Part shown: positions 17,684 through 25,634 of the stretch, in pieces
Numbering within the stretch: the first letter of the stretch is position 1
How the letters are laid out: every line of letters begins with the position of its first letter
NCBI GenBank assembly: GCA_002309615.1
Contig: DBXT01000026.1
Coordinates: forward strand, 322 to 42,227
Source: Bacteroidales bacterium UBA1205
GTDB lineage: Bacteria; Bacteroidota; Bacteroidia; Bacteroidales; WCHB1-69
Length of the DNA stretch: 41,906 nt
Direction of reading: 5' to 3'
Made by a program: the position numbers and the translations under genes
The notes under the pieces: generated by a model
Seen by the model: the letters and a program-made list of their open reading frames with translations, nothing else
Database searches by the model: none
What the model was told of the DNA's origin: nothing

Positions 17684-19213
17684 TTATTCCCACTCTATCG
17701 TTGCAGGGGGTTTGGAACTAATGTCGTAAACCACTCTGTTTACGCCTCTTACTTTATTGATGATTTCGTTGGATATTTTGGCTAAAAGTTCATAAGGGAG
17801 GTGTACCCAGTCGGCAGTCATGCCATCGGTGGAATGCACCGCTCTAAGAGCTACGCAATTCTCATAGGTGCGTTCATCGCCCATTACACCGACGGAGCGT
17901 ACGGGCAATAATATGGCTCCTGCCTGCCATACTTTATTGTACCATCCCGATTCATGCAGATTGGAAATGAAAATATCGTCCACATCTTGCAATATACGAA
18001 CTTTTTCCGCTGTAATATCTCCCAATATTCTTATTCCCAATCCCGGGCCGGGGAAAGGATGGCGGTTTAACAATATTTCCGGTATGTTTAAACTGCGTCC
18101 TATATTACGAACTTCATCTTTAAACAATAATCGCAAGGGCTCTACCACTTTTAATTTCATAAAATCGGGCAATCCGCCTACATTATGGTGCGATTTTATA
18201 GTGGCCGACGGACCTTTTACCGACATGGATTCTATCACATCGGGATAGATAGTGCCTTGGGCCAACCATTTTACATCGCTTATTTTCTTTGCCTCGGCAT
18301 CAAACACATCTATGAAAGTTTTACCGATAATTTTACGTTTTTGTTCAGGGTCGGTAACACCTTGTAAATTGGCATAAAATTGTTGCGAGGCATCTACCCC
18401 TATTACATTGAGGCCGGTGAGCTTGTAATTGGCTAAAACGGTTTCAAATTCATTTTTGCGGAGCAAGCCGTTGTTGACGAATATACCTGTCATATTGGTT
18501 CCTATGGCTTTATGCAAAAGATAAGCCGCCACGGAGGAATCCACCCCGCCGGAAATACCCAATATCACTTTGTCGTTTTGCAATTGTTTTTGCAATGCGG
18601 CAACGCTGGATTCTATAAACGATGCCGGTGTCCACGATTGTCGGCAGCGGCAAATGTCCACCACAAAGTTTTTGATAATGGTTTTGCCTTGTTCGCTATG
18701 ATGCACTTCGGGGTGAAATTGTATGCCGTAAGTATCTTCCCCCTGAATTTTATAGCCGGCATATTTAACGTCTGCAGTGCTGCAAATAGGTTCAAAATCG
18801 GCAGGAATATCGGTGATGGTGTCTCCGTGCGACATCCATACTTGTGTGTTTAAATCCACATTCTGCATGAGTGTGCTTTGTTGGTTGATATATACCAATC
18901 GGGCCCTTCCGTATTCCCGTGAAGGAGATGATTGAACCTTGCCTCCGTCATGAAATACCAAATATTGAGCACCGAAACATACCCCTAACAAAGGCAGTTT
19001 GTGTCTGTATAAATCCAAATTGGGAATGGGCGCCTTGGAATCGTAAACCGAAAAAGGACTGCCTGATAATATCACTCCTTTTACATTGGGTGTTAACGGA
19101 TAATTTGCATTATAAGGGTGTATTTCACAATATACGTTGAGCTCTCTGATACGACGAGCTATTAATTGGGTGTATTGTGAGCCGAAATCTAAAATCAAAA
19201 TCATGTCTTCCAT
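17684..19213 (-). CDS. guaA: GMP synthase (glutamine-hydrolysing)
   Basis: 509 residues from the ATG at 19211-19213; an ATG at 19204 (MILILDFGSQ) is an alternative. The GTG at 19219 overlaps the -7 box and is excluded. The class I amidotransferase domain has nucleophile GVCFGAQYL and GIQFHPEVHHS (His and Glu of the triad). The ATP-pyrophosphatase domain has the PP-loop GISGGVDSSVAAYLL. The dimerisation domain ends with NRVVYDISSKPPATIEWE, the usual C-terminus. The enzyme converts XMP to GMP using glutamine and ATP. It is the first gene of an operon with the LysM protein, a peptide-binding lipoprotein and ComEC, an unusual set of partners. Confidence 0.97.
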   Translation of the reverse strand: MEDMILILDFGSQYTQLIARRIRELNVYCEIHPYNANYPLTPNVKGVILSGSPFSVYDSKAPIPNLDLYRHKLPLLGVCFGAQYLVFHDGGKVQSSPSREYGRARLVYINQQSTLMQNVDLNTQVWMSHGDTITDIPADFEPICSTADVKYAGYKIQGEDTYGIQFHPEVHHSEQGKTIIKNFVVDICRCRQSWTPASFIESSVAALQKQLQNDKVILGISGGVDSSVAAYLLHKAIGTNMTGIFVNNGLLRKNEFETVLANYKLTGLNVIGVDASQQFYANLQGVTDPEQKRKIIGKTFIDVFDAEAKKISDVKWLAQGTIYPDVIESMSVKGPSATIKSHHNVGGLPDFMKLKVVEPLRLLFKDEVRNIGRSLNIPEILLNRHPFPGPGLGIRILGDITAEKVRILQDVDDIFISNLHESGWYNKVWQAGAILLPVRSVGVMGDERTYENCVALRAVHSTDGMTADWVHLPYELLAKISNEIINKVRGVNRVVYDISSKPPATIEWE

Positions 19214-19218
19214 AGGCA

Positions 19219-19226
19219 CAAAGATA
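19219..19226 (-). promoter_or_regulatory. Probable -7 box for the guaA operon, almost touching the start codon
   Basis: TATCTTTG on the minus strand ends only 5 nt before the ATG at 19213. Transcription starting the usual few bases downstream would give a leaderless or near-leaderless mRNA. Confidence 0.55.
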
Positions 19227-19372
19227 CAATTTTTTTATGAGATGGCATTTTTTTTGAAAATAAATTCTGCTCAAAATTTGTCAGCAATTAAAAAAACGAG
19301 GTCAATACAGCATGTTTGTCGGCAAAAAAGCAAGTTTTATCGGGTTTTTATAGGAAAGTAAGAATAAAATGT

Positions 19373-19380
19373 TATTTTTG
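19373..19380 (+). promoter_or_regulatory. Probable -7 box for the NSS transporter gene
   Basis: TATTTTTG, 26 nt upstream of the ATG at 19407. Confidence 0.55.
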
Positions 19381-19406
19381 CAAATTCAAATTTTTATTGC
19401 AATATC

Positions 19407-20756
19407 ATGAACGAAAGAGATTCTTTTGGCAGTAAATTCGGCATATTGGTGGCCTTGGCCGGTTCTGCCGTGGGGTTGGGAAATTTATGGAGGTTTCCTT
19501 ATTTGGTCGGCAACAACGGCGGAGCCGTGTTTATTATTTTGTATTTATTGTTTTTGACGATAATATGTTTGCCGTTGATGATTACGGAATTCGTTGTGGG
19601 CAGACGCAGTCAGTCCAATGTGTTCGGGGCTTTTAAAGTTTTATCGCAAGGAAAAAGCGGCAAAGCTTGGGGAAAAATCGGCTTCATATCGGTTATCAGT
19701 GCATTGGTGATATTGTCTTTTTATAGTGTGGTAGGCGGTTGGACAGTAGATTATATTACCCAGGCGGTATGTTTTAATTTTAAAGAAGGTCTGGATTACG
19801 AACAAACGTTCCGTTATTCATCGGAGAATGCTTTTCGTCCGCTGATATTCACGTTGATATTTTTATTGTTTACAGCCGTGGTTGTGATAATGGGTGTGAA
19901 CAAAGGCATAGAAAAATATACCAAGGTGATGATGCCCTTGTTGTTTGTAATGGTAATCATGCTGGCAATACGGTCGCTTACTTTGAAAGGGGCCGGTGAA
20001 GGCGTAAAATTCTTGTTTCGTCCCGATTGGTCAAAATTTACAATAGATACCGTATTGTCCGCTCTCGGGCAATCTTTCTTTTCCTTATCAATAGGTTGTG
20101 GAACAATTATTACCTATGCCTCTTATGTGAAAAGGAATGAAAATATTGTCCGACTTTCCACCGAAACGGCATTGATGGATACCCTGTTTGCTTTGTTGGC
20201 AGGTACAGCTATTATGCCGGCGGTGTTTGCCTTCGGTCTTACTCCGGCAGAAGGGCCGGGTTTGGTGTTTGTTATCATTCCCCAAATATTTTCCCAATTA
20301 CCCATGGGCGGAATTTTTGCCATATTGTTTTTTGTAGTGCTGTTTTTTGCCGCTCTATCCTCTTCCATATCCTTGTTGGAGGTGATGGTGGCCTATTTGA
20401 TAGAAGAAATTCATTGGTCAAGAAAAGCAGCGGTGGCCATATCTTCGTTGTCGGTAACGGTATTAGCCGTGTTATGCTCCCTTTCCTTGGGCATGTTAAA
20501 ACATGTGACCTTATTGGGAAACAATATTTTTGATTTTATGGATAAATTATCCGCCAACATATTGTTACCGGTAGGCGGTTTGTTGTTCGTGTTGTTTGCC
20601 GGTTGGAAAATGACCGATAAAGAATATTTTGATGAAATCACCAACGAAGGCAGTTTGCATTTTTCTCCTGTGTTCTTAAAAATATTACGCTTTATTGTAC
20701 GTTTTGTCGCCCCGCTGGTGATAGTGTTGATAATGCTTGTAAGTTTTTTAAAATAG
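19407..20756 (+). CDS. Sodium-dependent transporter of the neurotransmitter:sodium symporter (NSS/SNF) family
   Basis: 449 residues with about eleven hydrophobic helices. The N-terminus has the family signature GSKFGILVALAGSAVGLGNL followed by WRFPYLVGNNGGAVF, which contains the unwound TM1 and the sodium-site Asn and Ala/Gly residues. TM6 and later segments contain LGQSFFSLSIGCGTIITYAS and FAALSSSISLLEV. Bacterial members such as LeuT, MhsT and TnaT import amino acids with sodium across the inner membrane. The particular amino acid cannot be told; members with about 11 helices often carry tryptophan or other hydrophobic amino acids. It is divergent from guaA and monocistronic, with its own promoter. 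Confidence 0.95.
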   Translation: MNERDSFGSKFGILVALAGSAVGLGNLWRFPYLVGNNGGAVFIILYLLFLTIICLPLMITEFVVGRRSQSNVFGAFKVLSQGKSGKAWGKIGFISVISALVILSFYSVVGGWTVDYITQAVCFNFKEGLDYEQTFRYSSENAFRPLIFTLIFLLFTAVVVIMGVNKGIEKYTKVMMPLLFVMVIMLAIRSLTLKGAGEGVKFLFRPDWSKFTIDTVLSALGQSFFSLSIGCGTIITYASYVKRNENIVRLSTETALMDTLFALLAGTAIMPAVFAFGLTPAEGPGLVFVIIPQIFSQLPMGGIFAILFFVVLFFAALSSSISLLEVMVAYLIEEIHWSRKAAVAISSLSVTVLAVLCSLSLGMLKHVTLLGNNIFDFMDKLSANILLPVGGLLFVLFAGWKMTDKEYFDEITNEGSLHFSPVFLKILRFIVRFVAPLVIVLIMLVSFLK

Positions 20757-20981
20757 AAGGAGCATCTTTTTTTGTTAATAAAATAAATTTCAAAAGTACA
20801 TTCGGATAGAACTTTTGTGTCTTAACCCAAGCGTAACTTTAGCGGTTTTTTGCTCCAAGCAAAGAAAAAACTGATAGGTACAATCAAGAAATTCGGGCAA
20901 GCGGTTATAATTTCTTTTTGTACATGGCAGAAAAAGAATACTAAGAAAAAGTATAATGCGTAATTTACACCGATTTTGTGC

Positions 20982-22358
20982 TTATATCATATTTTCCGGT
21001 TTCACCCAAGCGTTAAATTCTTCTTCGGTAACAAGGTGTAGTTCCAAAGCCGATTGTTTAAGGGTAAGGCCCTTATCATAAGCATTTTGTGCTATTTTTG
21101 CAGCATTATAATAACCTATATGCGGGTTAAGGGCGGTTACCAGCATCAGTGAGTTGTGCAAATTTCTGGCTATGTTCTCATTATTGGCGGTAATGCCGTC
21201 TATGCATTTTTCTTTGAAATTCAAGCAGGCATCGGACAAAAGAGATGCTGATTGCAAGCTATTGTAGGCAATTACCGGCATGAATACATTTAATTGCAGG
21301 TGTCCTTGCATGGCGGCAATGGAGATGGTGGTATCGTTGCCTATAATTTGAGCACACACCATGGTCATGGCCTCGCATTGTGTGGGGTTCACTTTTCCGG
21401 GCATAATGGAAGACCCCGGCTCGTTTTGCGGAATATTAATTTCGCCCAATCCGCACCGCGGTCCGGAAGCCAATAAACGAATATCGTTGGCTATTTTGGT
21501 AAGGCTTACCGCCAATTGTTTCATAGCGGAAGAACATTCCACTATTGCATCATGGCTTGCCATGGCTTCGTATTTGTTGTCAGCGGCTATGTATTGACCG
21601 TTGGTAAGACTGTTGATATATTTGGTTGTAAGCGTATCGTATCCTTTAGGAGCGTTCAAACCTGTGCCTACGGCTGTGCCGCCTATGGGCAGGTGTCGCA
21701 GGTGGTGCAGACTGTTGTTAAGGGCTTTTATGCCAAAGTCTATCTGGTATTCATATGCCGAAAATTCGCTGCCCAATGAAAGCGGTGTGGCGTCCATCAG
21801 GTGGGTGCGGCCTATTTTTACTATGTCGGCAAAAGCTTGGTGTTTGTGTTTGAATGCTGTTTTTAAAGCTTCCAACGCCGGTAAGGTATGATGTTCTATA
21901 CAGTCGCACAAAGCTATTCTCATAGCGGTAGGGAACACATCATTGGTGGATTGCGATTTGTTGACATCGTCGTTTGCCGATATATATCGGTCGGCGGATT
22001 GCAAATTGCCGCCATGTAATATTTCTGCACGATTGGCTATCACTTCGTTGACATTCATATTGGTTTGTGTGCCGGAGCCGGTTTGCCATACCAAAAGAGG
22101 GAAGTGTTCGTCCAGTTGATGTTGGAGTATTTCGTTGCAAACTTGCACTATCAAATCTTTTTTATCATTGGCAAGCACGCCCAATTCCGCGTTGGCACAG
22201 GCTGCAGCTTTTTTGATAATAGCCAAAGCTCTGATAATAGCCGAAGGCATGTGTATATCCCCTATTTTAAAATTATTGATAGAACGTTGTGTTTGGGCAC
22301 CCCAATATGCATTGTCGTTGACTTCTACCATGCCCATCGTGTCTTTTTCTGTACGCAT
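20982..22358 (-). CDS. fumC: Class II fumarate hydratase
   Basis: 458 residues, the usual class II size. Diagnostic segments: WGAQTQRSINNFKIG, PLLVWQTGSGTQTNMNVNEV (substrate-binding SGTxxNMN), KSQSTNDVFPTAMRIA, GRTHLMDATPLSLGSEFSAY and the superfamily signature GSSIMPGKVNPTQCEA. It hydrates fumarate to L-malate in the cytoplasm. Aspartate ammonia-lyase is the close relative; the spacing and the LVWQTGSG and GGTAVGTGLNAP segments fit FumC better. It begins 14 nt after the porZ stop codon and is probably transcribed with it. The 225 nt downstream contain no gene and no strong terminator. Confidence 0.93.
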   Translation of the reverse strand: MRTEKDTMGMVEVNDNAYWGAQTQRSINNFKIGDIHMPSAIIRALAIIKKAAACANAELGVLANDKKDLIVQVCNEILQHQLDEHFPLLVWQTGSGTQTNMNVNEVIANRAEILHGGNLQSADRYISANDDVNKSQSTNDVFPTAMRIALCDCIEHHTLPALEALKTAFKHKHQAFADIVKIGRTHLMDATPLSLGSEFSAYEYQIDFGIKALNNSLHHLRHLPIGGTAVGTGLNAPKGYDTLTTKYINSLTNGQYIAADNKYEAMASHDAIVECSSAMKQLAVSLTKIANDIRLLASGPRCGLGEINIPQNEPGSSIMPGKVNPTQCEAMTMVCAQIIGNDTTISIAAMQGHLQLNVFMPVIAYNSLQSASLLSDACLNFKEKCIDGITANNENIARNLHNSLMLVTALNPHIGYYNAAKIAQNAYDKGLTLKQSALELHLVTEEEFNAWVKPENMI

Positions 22359-22371
22359 AAAGCTTTTATTT

Positions 22372-24699
22372 TTATTTGATAAACAAAATTTTTCCTGTTT
22401 TTTTAAGTTTCATCTTATTTCCTCCCGATGCGAAAACATAATATACGCCGGTGGCGACTTTGCTTCCGTCAAAGCGGCGTCCGTCCCATACGGCGGTGCC
22501 GCCGTTGGAAGTGGTGCGGTACACCAAACGACCTGCTGCATCGGTGATTTTTACTTCAGAATCGTCCACCAGTCCGCTAATGGTGATGTATCCTTCAAAA
22601 TTACCCCGCACGGGGTTGGGAAATATTTTCAAACTGTCTTGTGTTTCATTGCCGTCGGTAGCGGTATAGCGATACGATATCAAACCTTTGTCGGTAGCAA
22701 AGTACACCTCTCCGCTATAGCCGTCAATACATATATCCATTACGGTGTTGGATAGTAACGGACTGTTTTCTTTAGTAAAATGCAATATTTCTGTTTTTGC
22801 ATCGGCAGAGAGTAAAAATACGCCGGCGTTGTCGGTGGCCACCCATTTTCTATTACCCCCGTCTATACAGATATCACGAACTATTTCCGATTTAAGCACT
22901 AATTCCACCAATGTGTCGGTGCCGCTAATGGTCTGAACAGCAATGGGAGAGGGCAGTATAGCCGAATTGTCGGTTAAACGGGACGGAGAATGATAAACCT
23001 TTAATCCCGCATTGGTGCCCAGCCATATTTTTCCGTCTTTATCTTCGGCTATAGCATAGATATATTCAAACGGACCGTTTTCTTCCGTCAGGGCGGTATT
23101 GAGTTTTATCCATTCATCATCAGCGGGGTTCAAAGGCGTTTTGTTGGGGTTGAAAAGTATCAAATTCCTGTTTCTGTCGTTGGTGAGCCATATCAAACCC
23201 CTTGAATCACAAAATATATTGCCCGTAATGTATTCTCCGCTATACGGAATGTTATAAGCATGCCACTGACCGTCACGGGTAAGTACCGATAGTTGGGTGG
23301 TGGAGGAGAAATTGGTCATCCATAAATTGTTTTTAGCATCAAAATCCAATGCCAAAACCCTTGTGGTGCCGGTGTCGATTTCCAATGCGTGTAGCGAAGA
23401 ATTGTTTTGATTGTATACTTGGCAGATGGCATTGTCTTTTATTTTTATCAATCCTTGCACCAAAGAAGCTGCATAGATGACAGAGGTATCGTAAGGAGCT
23501 ATTTTGATGTCTATGAGAGAATAATAGTATTTATAATTAAAATCGTAAGCTATATTTCTCCAGTGCCTGTCGGTAAGTATGGATGTTCGTGCCGGTATCC
23601 AGCGGGGTGTCCAATTGGCATGCCCCCCGTGAACCATAGTTAATTTTCCTTTTTTCCAATCCATTTTCCAGCCTTCATCGCTGCAGGGAGATGAAATACG
23701 GTAAGGAAAATATTCCTCCCAACGTCCTCTTATCAGTCCGTCATCAGCAGAAGCGGCATAAATATATCCTTCACGCGTGCACACAGCACCCACGGCTGCA
23801 GAACAATAGGTGGCAGAATATTTGTTTAATGTTCCGTCGGCTTGCAAGGTCCACGCTTCTGCACAAGTGTCGTTGGTGAGTATGAGCTTGTTGTGTTTGC
23901 ACTCCATGTTAGTATATTCACTTTGGGATAACACAGAATGTTTTTTCCATGTGTTATCCTCGCGAAAATATATATTGTTTTTCAGCGGCTTAAGGGCATT
24001 GCCGGTGATATCTTGTTTGGCACACAACAAATAATTGCCATAGCGGGTAATATGTTGCAACACACCGGTATTCTCCAAAGTAGTGTCAGCCTGCCATGAT
24101 AAAAAATTATTGATTTGGCTGTTGTTGAGCATGTTGAAGTACAATGTATTTTCTGTGAGTGCGTAGATGCTGTCACCGCTGATACAAATATCTATTACGG
24201 GATATTGTCTGTCTTCAGCCTGAAAAAACCAAGTGTCTTTAATGTTTTTTTGTTTGATGTCTATGCAGACTATCCCGAATCCGCAAGCCAAATAGACTAT
24301 ATTATTGTGACATAATATACTGTTGATGGTTTTCTCCCCCGATATTTGCTTGTTGAAGATATCGGGTATATTGTATATTCTTCCTTTTTGATAGATATCA
24401 ATATTGGTGTTGTTGTAGGCAATTATCAAGGCGGCATTGGCGGTATCGGCGGTAGTACAATTGATACCCACGTCACTCAGCCCGTTGGTTTTGTCCAAAT
24501 GTAATAGTGCATTTTCGGTTAAATCCAGTTTTAAGATGGTGTTTTCTGTAATGTAGAACAAGGTGTGGTCTATCAGTTCTACATCTTTGCCGTCAGAATA
24601 GTTGAAATGTGTTTGCCACGTTCCCACCGCTATAGGTTGTTGGGCATACCCCATGGAGGAGAGTAGTATTATCAGCGGCAAAATATATTTTTTATTCAT
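22372..24699 (-). CDS. porZ: PorZ-like type IX secretion component: two beta-propellers plus C-terminal sorting domain
   Basis: 775 residues from the ATG at 24697-24699, almost the length of Porphyromonas gingivalis PorZ (776). A TTG three codons upstream is disregarded. The signal peptide ends MGYAQQ. The N-terminus GTWQTHFNYSDGKDVELID is characteristic of PorZ. Two seven-bladed-type propellers follow with repeats such as GLSDVGINC, DNLWMTNF-like and DKDGKIWLGTNAGLKVY (about residues 25-690). The final ~75 residues form a type A sorting domain (FPNPVRGNFEGYITISGL, VKITDAAGRLVYR, GVYYVFASGGNKMKLKKTGK). In P. gingivalis PorZ belongs to the cell-surface attachment complex that adds A-LPS to cargo. 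The start overlaps a small membrane-protein gene by 8 nt. Confidence 0.85.
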   Translation of the reverse strand: MNKKYILPLIILLSSMGYAQQPIAVGTWQTHFNYSDGKDVELIDHTLFYITENTILKLDLTENALLHLDKTNGLSDVGINCTTADTANAALIIAYNNTNIDIYQKGRIYNIPDIFNKQISGEKTINSILCHNNIVYLACGFGIVCIDIKQKNIKDTWFFQAEDRQYPVIDICISGDSIYALTENTLYFNMLNNSQINNFLSWQADTTLENTGVLQHITRYGNYLLCAKQDITGNALKPLKNNIYFREDNTWKKHSVLSQSEYTNMECKHNKLILTNDTCAEAWTLQADGTLNKYSATYCSAAVGAVCTREGYIYAASADDGLIRGRWEEYFPYRISSPCSDEGWKMDWKKGKLTMVHGGHANWTPRWIPARTSILTDRHWRNIAYDFNYKYYYSLIDIKIAPYDTSVIYAASLVQGLIKIKDNAICQVYNQNNSSLHALEIDTGTTRVLALDFDAKNNLWMTNFSSTTQLSVLTRDGQWHAYNIPYSGEYITGNIFCDSRGLIWLTNDRNRNLILFNPNKTPLNPADDEWIKLNTALTEENGPFEYIYAIAEDKDGKIWLGTNAGLKVYHSPSRLTDNSAILPSPIAVQTISGTDTLVELVLKSEIVRDICIDGGNRKWVATDNAGVFLLSADAKTEILHFTKENSPLLSNTVMDICIDGYSGEVYFATDKGLISYRYTATDGNETQDSLKIFPNPVRGNFEGYITISGLVDDSEVKITDAAGRLVYRTTSNGGTAVWDGRRFDGSKVATGVYYVFASGGNKMKLKKTGKILFIK

Positions 24700-24865
24700 G
24701 TTGTGCAATTTGTTTTTTTGTTCTAAAAGAGCGATTGTTTGTGCTAATAAAGGCGTCTGTATATAATCCGCTTTTCCCTAAAAAACAGCAGACAACACTT
24801 ACCCCGCTGCCATACAGAAGCAGGGTACCGAAAAATAACAACATGTTGAATATATTTTCACTCAT
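24692..24865 (-). CDS. 57-residue membrane protein overlapping the porZ start
   Basis: A complete ATG-to-TAA frame too short for a long-ORF list. It starts MSENIFNMLLFF, has one strongly hydrophobic segment (about residues 8-30, with adjacent Cys-Cys at 26-27), and a hydrophilic basic tail (NNRSFRTKKQIAQHE). Its stop codon lies inside the porZ start (ATGAATAA, 8-nt overlap), which suggests translational coupling. A good -7 box lies 19 nt upstream of its ATG, so it would be the first gene of the porZ-fumC transcript. I do not recognise a family. It could be a membrane partner or expression regulator of PorZ, or a leader peptide; function is not known. Confidence 0.6.
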   Translation of the reverse strand: MSENIFNMLLFFGTLLLYGSGVSVVCCFLGKSGLYTDAFISTNNRSFRTKKQIAQHE

Positions 24866-24884
24866 AAAGCGGATGTATAAAAAG

Positions 24885-24892
24885 CAAAGATA
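24885..24892 (-). promoter_or_regulatory. Probable -7 box for the small ORF-porZ-fumC unit
   Basis: TATCTTTG on the minus strand, 19 nt before the ATG at 24865. Confidence 0.6.
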
Positions 24893-25007
24893 GCATTTTT
24901 TTTAATATCTTTCTTTTTTAGCACTGCACAAGTTGAACTTTTAATTTTCGATAACTTTTTGTCATCGAATTTGTTCAGCAAAATATTGTTGTTAAGTAAA
25001 AAAATAG

Positions 25008-25015
25008 TATTTTTG
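25008..25015 (+). promoter_or_regulatory. Probable -7 box for purN
   Basis: TATTTTTG, 49 nt upstream of the ATG at 25065. Confidence 0.5.
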
Positions 25016-25064
25016 CAGAAAAAAAAATCAAAATATAACTTCAAAGCAATAGCCTGTTTACAAT

Positions 25065-25634
25065 ATGAAAAAAGTAGTTTTGTTTGCATCCGGAAACGGA
25101 ACCAATGTCCAACAAATAGCGGAATATTTTGCTTGTCGCAAAGATATAGAAATGTCTTATTTGTTTTGTAATAAAAAAGATGCTTATGTTTTAAAGCGGG
25201 CTGAAAATTTGGGCATACCTTTCAGTATTATCAACAGGCATTCTTTTTATGATACATCGGAGGTGTATGCTCAATTGCAGGCCATTCAGCCCGATTTAAT
25301 AGTGTTAGCGGGTTTTTTATGGTTAATGCCTACCGAAATAGTAAGGTCGTTTCCGAAAAAAATTATCAATATACATCCCGCCTTGTTGCCTAAATACGGA
25401 GGAAAAGGCATGTACGGACATCATGTGCACGAGGCGGTGGTAAAAAACAAAGAATCCGTTTCGGGCATAAGCATACATTATGTGAATGAACATTATGACG
25501 AAGGGGATATTATCTTTCAAGCCTCATGTCAGGTGTTGCCGCAAGATACTGCTGATGACGTTGCCGCTAAAATTCATTTATTGGAAAAAGAACACTTTCC
25601 CAAGGTGATAGACCGTTTGCTTAAGGAACAATAG
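25065..25634 (+). CDS. purN: Phosphoribosylglycinamide formyltransferase (GART)
   Basis: 189 residues, normal PurN size. Motifs: VVLFASGNGTNVQQIAEYF (phosphate-binding GxGTN), LAGFLWLMP, INIHPALLPKYGGKGMYG with the catalytic Asn-His, then SGISIHYVNEHYDEGDII with the third catalytic Asp. The enzyme transfers a formyl group from 10-formyl-THF to GAR, step three of purine synthesis, in the cytoplasm. The last 14 nt overlap the end of the converging tamB gene, so the 3' ends are antisense to each other. Confidence 0.95.
   Translation: MKKVVLFASGNGTNVQQIAEYFACRKDIEMSYLFCNKKDAYVLKRAENLGIPFSIINRHSFYDTSEVYAQLQAIQPDLIVLAGFLWLMPTEIVRSFPKKIINIHPALLPKYGGKGMYGHHVHEAVVKNKESVSGISIHYVNEHYDEGDIIFQASCQVLPQDTADDVAAKIHLLEKEHFPKVIDRLLKEQ

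Noticed and set aside
20757..20981. Gene-free 225-nt stretch with a 7-bp inverted repeat (CAAAAGT/ACTTTTG) and a GTTTTTT/AAAAAAC hairpin; considered as a small RNA
   Set aside because: No promoter box oriented into it with a following terminator, and the pairings are A/T-dominated.
24862..25089. 75-codon minus-strand frame across the purN-porZ intergenic region
   Set aside because: It is Lys/Phe/Asn-rich, as expected from AT-rich intergenic DNA, and crosses the promoters of purN and the small porZ-linked gene.
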